64,000 nucleotides of DNA from Branchiostoma floridae (Eukaryota > Chordata > Leptocardii > Amphioxiformes > Branchiostomatidae), in contig NC_049982.1 in the NCBI RefSeq assembly GCF_000003815.2, positions 5,689,249 through 5,753,248 on the forward strand. Direction: 5' to 3'. The number at the start of each line of letters is the position of its first letter. Positions within the stretch are counted from its first letter, which is position 1. Shown here piece after piece: positions 36,801-44,935 of the stretch. A program made the translations under genes and the position numbers. The notes beneath the pieces were generated by a model that worked only from the letters and a program-made list of their open reading frames with translations, made no database searches and was not told the origin of the DNA.

Positions 36801-39800
36801 CCTGATCGATATAAAAGGGAAGGGTTTTGAAAAACAACTTGATCATTTGCCTAGTGATGTACAAATCAAGAATAGCATAAATTTAACCACCTTATTGTAT
36901 TACAGATCCTGGTATTGGCCTTTGTTCTGTCAGCCATATTCAAAAGACCACCAAACGACAACAGTGTCCCGGATCTATCATCCGTTCCTTCAGTGGACCC
37001 AACTAATGAAGAAGGCGCTGGTATGTTTTTGTATCTTTTACCATTCAAATTTGTATGCAATCTAACGGGTATATAGTGATATGGCAAGATTTCAACTCAT
37101 TACTGCTATGATTCTTACACAATATGCCGTTAAGCAGGATACCCCTCTATCTCTTTCTTACAAATATACGTCAAACGTTTAGTTCAAATCCAATTGTTTT
37201 AAAGTATGTGTTTATTACATAATACGGACAGCTGATCAGCTACAGATATAACGTAGTGTGAGTAATCTTGTGTATAGAATGACAGAAGATTTGCGGTAGT
37301 GTGGTGTACGTAGTAACTTCTTTTATGAAAGCCACGAATCAACATATCATCCATGTGTCTTATAGTCAGCTCTGTCCTTACATGATTTTACATCTTCACA
37401 GATGGCGAGGAACCACATGTAGTAACACCCCCAGGACCCCCCAGCGAAGAAGAACTACGCCGGGCACGATTGAAACGAGAAAGAGACGAGCGAATGAGCA
37501 AAGCCCAGAGGGAGATTCTCGTCTACACCTTCTTCCTACTTGCGCTGACCGTGGTCTCCAATGACGTCACGGATACGCATGCGTACAACTTGGTGCAGTC
37601 CGTCAACAAGGCGTTCGTAGAGAGCTCGGTGTTCGCACTTGAAGATGTAAGTACATCTTCACAAAATTCTACACGTCATCTGAAATTTCTGTCATGCATA
37701 GCTGACAATGGCCTCCGATCTTCTCCAGACTATGTTTGGGAATTAGTTGTGAGCAAAGCCATCTGTGATTGGCAGCTGATAAGGTTACTAGTGGCGTACT
37801 AGTGTTCAAAGGTCGTCTCCGCCAGCCTTTTATAAATTTTGCGTTTAAAGTAGATGTAAAATTTACTATTTTCTACTAATTGGATGATACCAGAAGAGCC
37901 AAATAGAGCTAGAACATGATGGATTGAAGGCTGCTGCAGAGCCGGCCTTGGCTCGGAAGTGGTCGGAATCTTTGGTCGAGAGAGGTGCTGAATGTGTGAT
38001 ATTAAACAAAACTAGGAGTCAGCTTGGAGTGAATGCTTTAAGTATCACAGCATTTCACTTACGGAGTCTGTTTTGTTTACAGGTGGATACTGACGAGGCT
38101 TTTTACACATGGGCAAACCTTACTCTAGTTCCAAACTTGTACCGAAACACCTGGTACAATAGCGACGAGACCCTGCCATGGCGGGAGCGAATGTTTCTAC
38201 TCGACCTGCAGAATTTCCGCATCGGGCCCGCTCGCCTTCGTCAAACACGGAAAACAAAGTCGGGAGAAGTAAGCATTGAAGATCTGGCAGAGAAAGCTAG
38301 CGGCTTCCTACCAGACTTCAACAACATCTGGGCAGGGGTTTCAGAGATGTTCTCGGGTGTGAGCGAGATTAACTTGGATAGCTCGGAGCTGTGGTCTGAC
38401 TCCGACCTGGCTCTTCCAGTCGCAAAATCGTACGATCCGTTCTCCGTAATCCTCGGTGCTAATTTTGAGTCGGCCAGACGCGTCGTGAGGGCGCTGGAAG
38501 AGAACGAATGGGTCAAAGAAACAACGCACGTCATAGTCGCGGACTTCTCCGTCTACAACCCGGGCGTCAATCTCTTCGCTACGACGGAGATCAGTGTCGA
38601 ATTCCTGGAGACTGGAGGTCTGGGCGTTGAGAGCAAGACGAGGACATTTCGCCTGTACAACTACGAGGGGACTGCGGTGGTTTTCATCATCATCTGTCAA
38701 CTTGTCTCCGTGGCGTTCTTGGTATATTTCCTGGTGGTGGAAATCCTGGAGTTGAAGAGGGATAAGCTTCTCTACTTCTTTGAGGTTAGAACCTTTCTGC
38801 ACTGTTGATTCAAGCATTTTGCTACATTTGGATCATAAGTTGCAGGAAGTCCTTTGGTATCACTGGACAAAGTTAAATATTGGACATAGAATCAGACTTT
38901 TTTGCTAGAGGGATTAAAATAGCCATCTACATCAGAGCTTTACAACCATCCCTGAAAAGAGACCGTGGGCGCCATAGACTTCCTGCAACTTATGATCTAA
39001 TGCTCTCTAAGTTACGTGTCCTTTCTGCATAATGTGACGTCACGGTTTCCGTGGATTGTTCATTCCTTTCAAAGGCTGGTGCTGTTCAGTCGAAAATTTG
39101 GGTGAGTCCATTTTTTTTTGGGTTTGATATTACAGTTAAACTAGTTCAAAAACGTAGCATTTGTTCTGTGTTTTTTTTCTTCAGATGAAACCATGCAGCA
39201 ATAGAATAATCAAATGATTTTTGTCTCCTCGAAAGGTGTGGAACTACGTAGAACTGACCATAATCGCTCTGGGGATAGCTACAATCGTCCTATATTTTGT
39301 CAGGAAAGTGCGGGCAGACAGCATTCTAAGGCAGTACCAGCTTGCACCACGTAAGTCGATTCTATGATAAGCTAATTATCCAAACCCCATCATACCATAC
39401 TTGGCGAAACTGGATTCACCCACGCATGACATTGAACCTATTCGCGAAGTCTGGTATGGATGGTCTAAATCCTGTTTCGAGGAGTACTGTTGTTGAATCC
39501 GGATTCACAGAATCAATCTCAGCAATCCGCGTGTCTTGGTGACTACAGATTCGCAAAGTCTGGTATGCACGGGTCTTATTGGATTTCGGAATTCAATACG
39601 TAGATTTAGCTCCTTGCTTAATGAACGTAAGCCAAGCGTGCAAAAGCTCGATTCAACAGTGTCCGCAGAAAGCTAGTCTCCAAGACCCAACGGTGCCTTG
39701 AAGATATCAAAGCTAGTAAAGGAGTATAGCGGCACCCGTTTGACTCCCTTTGGCTGGTTAACTACCTTTGACTGGCTATACACCTTTGCCAGCTTTGATA

Positions 39801-42800
39801 CTATCTCCAAGGCACCGCAGGGTCTGCTTGGAGACTACAGATAGCCACCTTACTTTGAACCTTTGTATAGCATTGTTGCTTTGTATGAAAAGCAGTCGTG
39901 GTGCAATGGTTGTACTTCCTTCTAGGAGACTACGTGGACTTCGAGCCGGTGCTGCAGCTGGACAGCATGCTTGTGGGAGTTCTGTCGGCGCTCGTGTTCG
40001 TGGCCACACTGCGCATGCTCCGTCTGGTTCGGCACAACAAACAGGTGTCCCTGGCCAGCCGAGCCATCGCGCGTGCCTCGAAAGGAATCATGTCCTTCTC
40101 TCTCCAGCTGTTCATCACCTTCTGTGCCTTTGCCGTTCCCTCTACCCTGCTGTTTGGGCTGACATCAGAGTGGTACAGGTATGTATGGGTGGTAGAGGCA
40201 AAGGTACAAAAACATGTGCCTAATGCAATAGCATCCTTATGGAACTTTAAAAATGTGTAAGGTGACTTGTAGCTGTATGACCTTGCATCCTCTCAACCAT
40301 GCTTAAAATACTGATATCATGTACAATACGGACAGACGAATGGTGATGCCTGGTCACATAAGTCGTGTGATGGTCGTCCGAACGCAAAGAGATGGCACTC
40401 TTGGGATAATCGTGCATGTGCCCTGTAAATTCAGCTGTATTCTACCTTACATCCTTGTTGACGTTTGGTTCTGTTATACCCCTGTCACATTTGGCGAAAA
40501 TAGATCGGACGACAATTAGAACTACGGAAATAGCCCGAGCCTTGCTCATAATTATAACTTTATTGCATACCAATTGTACAAGGTACAAAGTATGGCTTAT
40601 TATATGTGAAAAGAACAGTTTTCAGGTAAAAAAATACGCGCAACACTCTGTCGATCTTAGATATGGCCGATCTTCCATCGATACGCCCGAAGATCGTGGA
40701 TAATGTGACAGTGCCTGAAAATGATGCGGCATCAATATCGTACAAGGCCTTACAAAAATGCGCGATAACAGCTTGGAATGTGGAGACAGTAGAAATTCTG
40801 TCCTATTTTTCAGGAACATCCTGACGGCTTCCCTGCGGATGTTGACCCTGTCGTTCGGCTTCATGGACTTCAGCGACATGCGCTTCGAGGGGACGCGAGG
40901 GATTCTGGGGCGCATTTTCCTGGCGCTGTTCCTGGTGACCATGTTCCTGGTTCTGATCAACCTGTTCCTGGCTATTCTGGCAGACGCTCTTACAGAGGTA
41001 CGGTAGAGTTCGAGTTGGACAGTGCCAGGTCACGTCGATGTAGGTTAGACATCCAGATAATAAGATACACCAAAAAGTCATTACTCAAGCAACTGGGTAT
41101 GGTTTTGGAAACGGTCAGACGTTTCAACTGGAATACTCCAGTTTTCGTCAGTGCAAGGTCATCTGTGAAAAAGGCCTGATGTTCTTTACCGTCGATGTAC
41201 CCAATCAGTAGATACAACTTAGTTATTAGTAAGCGCTACAAAATCCTAGCCCGACATCTCTTAAGTTAACACTCTGCAGGCATCATATCAAGACAAGGCA
41301 TTGAGACAAGCGATGATAAGCCAGTGTAAGATGTAATTTACCGTGATGTTGAGTCGCGTATGGCGTAACTGGTAGAGCATTCGTCTCGGAATCTAGAGGT
41401 CCCGAGTTCGATACCTGCCGTTGTTCTCTTGGGAAAGGACTTAACACGTCCATCCTCACTTCCTCCAGGTGTAAAAATGGGTACCTGACTTCGACCGGGG
41501 ATGTAAAAGACTACCTTTACCTTCTGTCTGTATTGTGTATGTGGCACTATTAATATAAATACTAACTTGATTGCAGTGCCACATTGTCCTCGTCTGTCCA
41601 AAAAGTGAAAGAAAAAAGATCTAATTAATTTAGATTTCGTTTTCCTTGAACCCAAATTCAGGTGAAGCAAGAGGTCCATGATGATGATGACGACCTGCTG
41701 GTCTATTTTTGGGAGAAGCTTAAGAGGATCCTCGGTCTGGCCAATCAGAAAGGCAAGGACGAACCTGAAAAATCAGGGGACAAGAATACAAGAAGGGCAG
41801 GTGCCGAAGGAGGGGGCGACGATAAGGGAAACTCTGGATCCGGCAGCGGCACCAAAGATGAACCACAAACAACATCACTGGCGCTGAAAACTCATCACAA
41901 ACGTGACAGTGTGTGGCAGACGCGAGACGTCAAGGTAGTTCGCTTGGCCTTTAAGGAGTACCTCACTGAAGCTGCGGTACGTTTGCGGAATTGATAAAAT
42001 TGCTTTGTTTGAATTGTGTTTTTTTATTTTATTTTAGTCAAATGTTTTGTATAATTGCCATTAAAAAGTCAAGCTAGGGCAACAGAAATCTAATTTAGGA
42101 CGCAGCGATTCCTTTAGTGTTAGGCCTCTTAATCTTCTTATGCGAAGCTGGAAAAATTCCCATCCAGGTACTAGGTATTTCATCATCAGTTTCTGATAAA
42201 AAAACTTGTTTCTTATGCTTGTGTGTAACACGAATATGGTATTCACGTATATTTAGCCCGCTCACTCCTTTACGCCTTTCCTGAACATCTGACAATTGAA
42301 TATTCATGTTTCCATATTTCACTAATTAGGACCGACCCCTTTCCGAATCCTGGGACGCCCTGAATGACAGACTGGATAGGATGTCCATGTATATCGACGA
42401 CATGGTGTGGACCCTCTGGGTCTTCGTCACACGGGCACAGGAATTCCTGCAGGACGTCCGAGAGCAAAACGGTAGGTCTTCAATCATGAAGAAAATACAT
42501 TTACGTTGTACCCTTCGTTATTTCATATTCCTAATTCACATAGAATGACAGTAGGTAATATGAGAAAAAAACAAGATATAGTTAAAAGACACTTGCCTCA
42601 TTTGTCAACAAGTTTTTCTCTATCTATGCCAAACTGAATGCGACTCATTCTATTTCATGATACAGAAGTATCCCCAACACCGACCGTCTCTACCTATGTT
42701 GAGAGCATTGCCTCTCCCGATGAAGATCCCGGTGAATCGGCAAGTGCAGCGCATGTTGACAGCCGACGGAGATCGTCGTCATCATCATCATATGCATCGT

Positions 42801-43000
42801 GTTTGAGTGCAGGCAGCCGCAGGACCAGCGTGGTGTCTTCTTCCAAAGTCGCCCCTGAGCTTCGGCGCGATTCCGGGTTTGCCAGCCTGAATGTTCCGTT
42901 ACCTGGCTTTAGCGATGATGATGATGATGACGATGATCATGTGGATGTTTTAAAGTCTAAGCGTGGCTCTGGGTACGATCTTGGAGATGATTGGACCTAA
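2325..43000 (+). CDS. Gene A: EGF-rich polycystin-1-like receptor-channel (57 exons, 3485 aa)
   Basis: A large membrane receptor of the polycystin-1/PKDREJ family. All 57 exons were joined by hand; every junction keeps phase and the CDS sums to 10458 nt including the TAA at 42998-43000. Domain order by residue: signal peptide (1-21), SHFRGG-type ectodomain (to ~524), 20 EGF modules (525-1344), REJ (1345-1816), repeat-bearing GAIN-like region (1817-2263), GPS and first helix (2264-2340), PLAT (2341 to ~2530), membrane helices with a large extracellular polycystin loop (to ~3038), S3-S6 with pore (3039-3222), and a coiled-coil tail (3223-3485). The start is ATG 2325, the first in-frame Met before a hydrophobic signal sequence. 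In this family the GPS cuts the receptor and PKD1-type subunits often pair with PKD2-type channels; a partner here is inference. No Ig-like PKD repeats were seen, unlike vertebrate PKD1. Confidence 0.88.
3351..3556. mobile_element. CCTGTCACATT MITE, copy 1
   Basis: The termini are cctgtcacatt and aatgtgacagg, inverse of each other. The interior (cacgatcttcgggcgtatca, tttttacctgaaaactg, ataagccataatctgtacct, ttgtacaa, cgtcgtccgatcgattttcg) is the reverse complement of the element at 40481-40711. Two copies with the same ends and no ORF fit a non-autonomous DNA transposon. Confidence 0.65.
5326..5400 (+). pseudogene. Partial duplicate of gene A exon 5 start
   Basis: The string ttagggctcagctcggctgt is almost the same as the real acceptor and first bases of exon 5 at 5931-5951. 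In frame it reads [17 protein letters not shown] and then stops. A second, weaker relative (gtgaaaataagatcaaactg) lies at about 5246-5310. Both are followed by tatgacagaaac, so the fragment itself is tandemly repeated. It cannot serve as a full exon because a stop follows with no donor. Confidence 0.55.
5415..5930 (+). mobile_element. 5'-truncated LINE 3' end next to exon 5
   Basis: Plus-strand reading frames give [20 protein letters not shown], then EQRVCQFC and [18 protein letters not shown], the C-terminal zinc-knuckle-like end of a LINE reverse transcriptase. A frameshift near 5650 separates the rest ([16 protein letters not shown]). The 3' end (ttcattcattcatga) stops within five bases of the exon 5 acceptor. 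It is related to the minus-strand copy at 826-1178. Confidence 0.7.
6145..6297. mobile_element. Foldback element, TAGTCTCCAAG family, copy 1
   Basis: tagtctccaagcagaggttg at 6149 starts the element. The arm ccaagcagatgtcgggtcga (6181 onward, continuing ggagatagtagt) pairs with the inverse of actactactatctccgcgac and ccaacctgtgcttggaga (to 6297), leaving a loop of about 40 bases. The first 15 bases match the termini of the element at 39671-39841, pointing to one MITE family. Non-coding. Confidence 0.55.
9797..10761. mobile_element. piggyBac-like non-autonomous element, copy 1 (957 bp plus TTAA)
   Basis: The element body 9801-10757 starts ccctcaaaccaccgtatg and ends with the inverse ggtggtttgaggg. 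It is flanked by TTAA on both sides (9797-9800 and 10758-10761). A subterminal palindrome-like repeat, ccgtatggggtcaaaactga followed by cccc, sits about 11 bp from the left end but about 37 bp from the right end in inverse orientation. TTAA targets, CCCT ends and asymmetrically spaced subterminal repeats are known marks of piggyBac elements. No transposase is present. It lies in the intron between gene A exons 10 and 11. Confidence 0.8.
12999..16563 (+). repeat. Four-fold tandem duplication of a two-EGF-exon unit
   Basis: EGF modules 2, 4, 6 and 8 (type [18 protein letters not shown]) alternate with modules 3, 5, 7 and 9 (type [18 protein letters not shown]). Within a type the exons are nearly identical at the DNA level, and flanking intron sequence is shared (for example ggttgcgaatgatgactc before the first type; tatatatagtaacagggtac before the second). 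The unit is roughly 0.8-1 kb, showing recent unequal exchange that added EGF pairs. Confidence 0.85.
17845..17894. repeat. 50-bp near-perfect palindrome
   Basis: catgattgtttataaagtaa then acttttaagtttacgttata and aacaatcatg. The 24-base arms pair with a single mismatch. It lies in the intron before EGF module 12. It could form a hairpin in DNA or pre-mRNA; no function can be assigned. Confidence 0.7.
18370..18605 (-). mobile_element. LINE reverse-transcriptase C-terminal remnant
   Basis: The minus strand reads [20 protein letters not shown], then a stop about 12 codons later. The RLxWLGxVLR pattern followed by N-R is the common C-terminal motif of many LINE reverse-transcriptase ORFs. The short, stop-broken remnant lies in the intron before EGF module 13. 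It is a different family from the CATT-tailed LINE copies. Confidence 0.6.
18753..18814 (+). repeat. (ATCA)n microsatellite
   Basis: About 15 uninterrupted tandem copies of atca/tcaa in the intron before EGF module 13. Confidence 0.95.
22488..22735 (-). mobile_element. tRNA-derived SINE (same family as 41351-41605)
   Basis: On the minus strand the copy has a tRNA-like head (ggatcgaactca seen on plus as gatcgaactcag), the box cttgggaaaggcattttaca, then gtaaaagactatctttacct and a 3' hairpin built from gtggcact and agtgccac. The order is identical to the plus-strand copy at 41351-41605. It lies in the intron between EGF module 20 and the 25-nt micro-exon. Confidence 0.7.
23155..23850 (+). repeat. 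Imperfect tandem repeat of about 270 bp with CA-rich end
   Basis: Three related units share parts such as gaggtacctacataccaaaa, cttgagttatcctctt, tttttgacaaaaatgcccct and gctagggggcccaaa, at roughly 23165, 23435 and 23700 onward. The last unit runs into an (AC)n/(AGAC)n tract at 23776-23822. This type of block often marks the tail of an unclassified interspersed repeat. No ORF. Confidence 0.5.
26262..26438 (+). repeat. About 20-bp minisatellite (CCACATGGCA core)
   Basis: Around eight degenerate copies of a unit like gtcatttcaccacatggcac occur in the intron just 5' of gene A exon 36. They can be read as an ORF on the plus strand only because the unit lacks stops; it is not coding. Confidence 0.7.
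27293..27430. mobile_element. Inverted-repeat MITE, family 1, copy 2
   Basis: gcaactggatataattttgg then aaacggtcaaacggttcgga and ccgttttcaagatcatatcc, agttgctcgag. The short-looped hairpin ends in ctggatgtctaacctctatc, gacgtat, the inverse of the outer sequence of copies at 372-650 and 41029-41130. Confidence 0.6.
28284..28592 (+). mobile_element. tRNA-derived SINE with target-site duplication
   Basis: The head ggtgcaatggccgagtgggt agagtattcgcc carries an A box; agttcgatccccgg is the B box of RNA polymerase III promoters. A non-tRNA body follows to about 28580. The flanks ttatcatactcc (28284-28295) and ttatcatacccc (28581-28592) differ at one base and look like a target-site duplication. It lies in the gene A intron between exons 38 and 39. 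Confidence 0.75.
29853..31193 (+). other. Gene A exon 41: GAIN-like region with 11-residue repeats and Thr-rich stalk
   Basis: This single large exon (447 codons, phase 0-0) begins [15 protein letters not shown]. It has a folded part (about 29853-30380), eight 11-residue repeats of [11 protein letters not shown] type (30390-30653), Thr-rich runs from aca trinucleotides (30676-30705, 30834-30862), and the first half of the GPS ([16 protein letters not shown]) at its end. The position just before the GPS corresponds to the GAIN domain of adhesion GPCRs and polycystins. The Ser/Thr/Glu-rich insertion is likely an O-glycosylated, extended stalk (inference). Confidence 0.8.
30390..30653 (+). repeat. 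Coding minisatellite, 8 x 33 bp
   Basis: Eight in-frame copies of agcccagaggaaaattcagg ctctttggaacaa encode [11 protein letters not shown]. Variants: copy 4 has D for G, copy 5 starts NPVEN, copy 8 starts SPVEN and has SSEQ. Copies 1, 2, 3, 6 and 7 are identical at protein level, implying recent turnover. It lies inside gene A exon 41. Confidence 0.95.
31512..31742 (+). other. Gene A exon 42: GPS cleavage site and first membrane helix
   Basis: Encodes [20 protein letters not shown]; with the preceding exon this gives the full C...W...GC...C-x-C-x-H-L-T GPS pattern with the HL/T cut site intact. Autoproteolysis at HL-T is known for GPS proteins. A downstream hydrophobic helix ([18 protein letters not shown]) followed by KRKDKKDTK is the first transmembrane segment with a basic inner side. 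Phase 0-0 exon. Confidence 0.88.
32224..35080 (+). other. Gene A exons 43-46: PLAT domain and start of second helix
   Basis: Exons: 32224-32394, 33804-33964, 34283-34402, 34907-35080. The PLAT/LH2 signatures are [59 protein letters not shown] and [17 protein letters not shown], in the order known for polycystins and lipoxygenases. PLAT domains sit in the first cytoplasmic loop and bind lipid or protein. The last exon gives [14 protein letters not shown] and the next hydrophobic segment ([20 protein letters not shown]). Confidence 0.88.
32671..33559. mobile_element. Candidate DNA element with 27-bp inverted ends
   Basis: gtaacatccattggcataat accggtc at 32671-32697 is matched, with one mismatch, by the inverse at 33533-33559 (gaccggtattatgccaatgc atgttac). 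The 835-bp interior has no coding potential. No clear target-site duplication. It sits in the intron between gene A exons 43 and 44. Confidence 0.45.
35581..38784 (+). other. Gene A exons 47-51: membrane helices and extracellular polycystin (TOP) loop
   Basis: Exons: 35581-35707, 36291-36569, 36906-37020, 37402-37646, 38083-38784. Helices seen: [72 protein letters not shown]; then after a charged cytoplasmic loop ([16 protein letters not shown]) [12 protein letters not shown]. The large exon 51 encodes the extracellular loop with polycystin hallmarks: [49 protein letters not shown], ending in a helix ([20 protein letters not shown]). This order matches the polycystin-1/2 fold (S1, TOP domain, S2). 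Confidence 0.87.
38831..38997. mobile_element. 167-bp MITE with perfect 21-bp inverted ends
   Basis: gatcataagttgcaggaagt c at 38831-38851 and its exact inverse at 38977-38997. The interior is AT-rich and non-coding. It lies in the intron after gene A exon 51. No clear target-site duplication. Confidence 0.65.
39671..39841. mobile_element. Foldback element, TAGTCTCCAAG family, copy 2
   Basis: tagtctccaagacccaacgg tgccttgaagatatcaaagc at the left pairs with the inverse ctttgccagctttgatacta, tctccaaggcaccgcagggt, ctgcttggagacta at the right. Arms are about 50 bp, loop about 65 bp. The termini match the element at 6145-6297. It lies in the intron before gene A exon 53, about 85 bp from its acceptor. 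Confidence 0.65.
40481..40711. mobile_element. CCTGTCACATT MITE, copy 2
   Basis: Begins cctgtcacatttggcgaaaa tagatcggacgac and ends ggataatgtgacag. The interior is the reverse complement of the copy at 3351-3556. It lies in the intron before exon 54 of gene A, about 100 bp upstream of the acceptor. Confidence 0.65.
41029..41130 (+). mobile_element. Inverted-repeat MITE, family 1, partial copy 3
   Basis: tcacgtcgatgtaggttaga catccagataataagata followed by ttactcaagcaactgggtat and ggttttggaaacggtcagac. Only one arm is clear; the other end appears lost. It starts 30 bp after the donor of gene A exon 54. Confidence 0.6.
41351..41605 (+). mobile_element. tRNA-derived SINE
   Basis: The head gtatggcgtaactggtagag (A box) and gtcccgagttcgatacctgc (B box) are tRNA-like and match Pol III promoters. 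A central box ctcttgggaaaggacttaac and a 3' region with gtggcact / agtgccac inverted parts follow. It lies in the intron before gene A exon 55, 57 bp upstream. Not a functional tRNA gene: the body continues well beyond tRNA length. Confidence 0.75.
41662..43000 (+). other. Gene A exons 55-57: cytoplasmic tail with coiled coil
   Basis: Exons: 41662-41976, 42330-42471, 42666-43000. The tail starts [20 protein letters not shown], an acidic then amphipathic stretch. Exon 56 has heptad-like spacing ([20 protein letters not shown]), a short coiled coil in the position where vertebrate PKD1 carries the coiled coil that binds PKD2; the equivalence is inference. Exon 57 is Ser-rich (RRRSSSSSS) and Asp-rich (run of Asp from gatgat repeats at 42912-42935). 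Stop TAA at 42998. Confidence 0.82.
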
Positions 43001-44935
43001 GTCTTTATAGCGAATGATTAGTTTAAGAGCAGATCTTTCAAACATAGCTGCTGGTCTGGATTGTGTTTTGGTTGTGTTTTTAGAATCGAATCGTATCTGT
43101 TATTAGCGTATTATGTGTATCAATGAAATGTGACATACTGCTATCGAAATAGGGTGAGCACATAGAACTGTATTAGAATGCCTATCAAGGGCGATGTATC
43201 ATGCTATATATACATATATTACATTACACATGCATGCAATGAATAGTTTTACTGTTTTCTTGATACTATAGTTGTCTTAAGACTCTATAAAGAAGGCATT
43301 TAGCGAGAGTCCAATTTGAAAAAAAGCGAACGTGGCGACCTGAAGGACTGGAAAACTTACATAAAATGGTTCGTATGTTATGGCAAGACAAACACTCCAC
43401 TTATAAAACTTTATATGTATACATATATATTTGTAAGGTTGTGCAAAGACAAAGTAAGAACAGAAAGGGGGCATAAGTGGTAACAGAATGTGAATGGAGT
43501 CGTTAAGGTTATGGCAGCCAAGCTAACTGAAAATCCTGCTGGACAGAAACGTTTTGAATGCCTCCATCATTATCAAGTAATGTATAGGTATGTGTGTCCG
43601 TAACATAAACGGTTAGACGTGCTTAGGATGCTATTGAACATGATGTATTCAATATTTGTGATAGTCCATTAATGTATTACCTACTGGTTTAGATGTATAA
43701 CACGTGCACGCAATGAATGTTTATTAAATGGATCATGAACTACATGATGATGATTCATCCCATAGTTTATTTGCTACCCCCCAGCTTTATTCAGGGCCCT
43801 TAAATTACAAATTTTCAAAGCTTATTTTAAGTAAATTGTGATGACAAAAATCTCCTCGATTAATACAGAGGGCACATAAAGACATCCATACAGTCAGCTG
43901 TAGTATTAAACGATATACAGTAACATATATGTAATTCAGACGGTACCTGTTGCTAGTCTGTCCCGTACTACTCACGTTTGGACGGGTGCTGAAACACTGT
44001 ACAAAATTACCCTGATTATACCGATAACACTTTCAATTTAGTAATCTGTTCTAGATAGATATTATCAGTATTGTCGATAGTTAACACTTTTCTACATAAA
44101 TAAACAATAAAGTGGGCGGCACGTTCATCAACGACAACATACAAGAGGCATCTGAACACGGACATAAATATCAATACCGTATTTTCCACATAAATGTGCA
44201 CTCTGTCGCTCTGTAGTGACAACGTAACTTGAAGTGAACTCTCTGTTGGACACGTCAAGGATATAAAAGTGCCATTTTAACAATACGGCGCTTTCGAAAC
44301 GGTATGACGCGGATGTATTAAAAGCTCGAATGTGAAGACAATATTTAATACTGCCCATTCCATCTCTGTGCATCAAACGTCTTCAACTTCCAAGTCGAAA
44401 ACCCTAAAGTGAGAAAAATTCGAGATTTGAGTTAACGTATCTAGAGTGGATGAAGCATTTTGAGCTAAGATAACTAGATCGTGACTACTCTACAGACAAG
44501 TACAGACAAGTATCTACGACAGAAATACGGTGACAATGATGACAAGTGAGGAACTGGACAAAGACTGTTCAACGAAGATCATTTCAAAAGATCGATACAC
44601 AAATGAAAACAATACTCAGAAGCACACTGATTTTAAGAGCTGAAGGGTCGTTACAGACGACCGTGCGACTAGTAGCGAACCATAACCCTGGCACGACACG
44701 AATATTACAAAGACTATGGACAATAGCTAGAACAGGATGGACACTGAGCTATTCTACAGTATTACAAAGGCAATGGGTAGTAGCTAGAACAAGATGGACA
44801 CTGAGCTATTCTATAGTATTACAAGGACAATGTGCAATAGCTAGAACAAGATGGACACTCGGCTATTCTACAGTAGAATCTGGAATGGAGTAGAGTGATT
44901 AATGTGAAGACAGAAAGGCATATACCAATATGGCA
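43001..44935. other. Shared 3' flank between the two convergent genes
   Basis: No ORF is supported. Candidate poly(A) signals: AATAAA at 44099-44104 and 44106-44111 on plus (gene A), ATTAAA near 43723 on plus, and AATAAA on minus at 43786-43791 and 43766-43771 (gene B). If the far signals are used, the two 3' UTRs overlap by about 300 bases. A 57-bp minisatellite lies at 44704-44874. The rest is AT-rich without recognised features. Confidence 0.5.
44704..44874 (+). repeat. 57-bp minisatellite, three copies
   Basis: Copies at 44704-44760, 44761-44817 and 44818-44874 share tagctagaacaagatggaca ctgagctattctacagt. Because 57 is a multiple of 3 they make an open frame on plus, but there is no sign of a gene. 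It lies in the expected 3' UTR of gene B, just past its stop. Confidence 0.9.

Larger units (their letters stand above)
39236..40997 (+). other. Gene A exons 52-54: S3-S6 channel module
   Basis: Exons: 39236-39350, 39926-40178, 40814-40997. S3 is [18 protein letters not shown]. The S4-like helix [20 protein letters not shown] has Arg at three successive i+3 positions (codons at 40012, 40021, 40030). S5 is [20 protein letters not shown]. The pore loop reads [20 protein letters not shown] (40832-40891), and S6 is [20 protein letters not shown]. The S6 end, [10 protein letters not shown], matches the conserved LAII-D-x-Y-x-E end of PKD2-type channels. The pore loop lacks the LGD filter of PKD2, so conduction by itself is uncertain. 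Confidence 0.85.
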
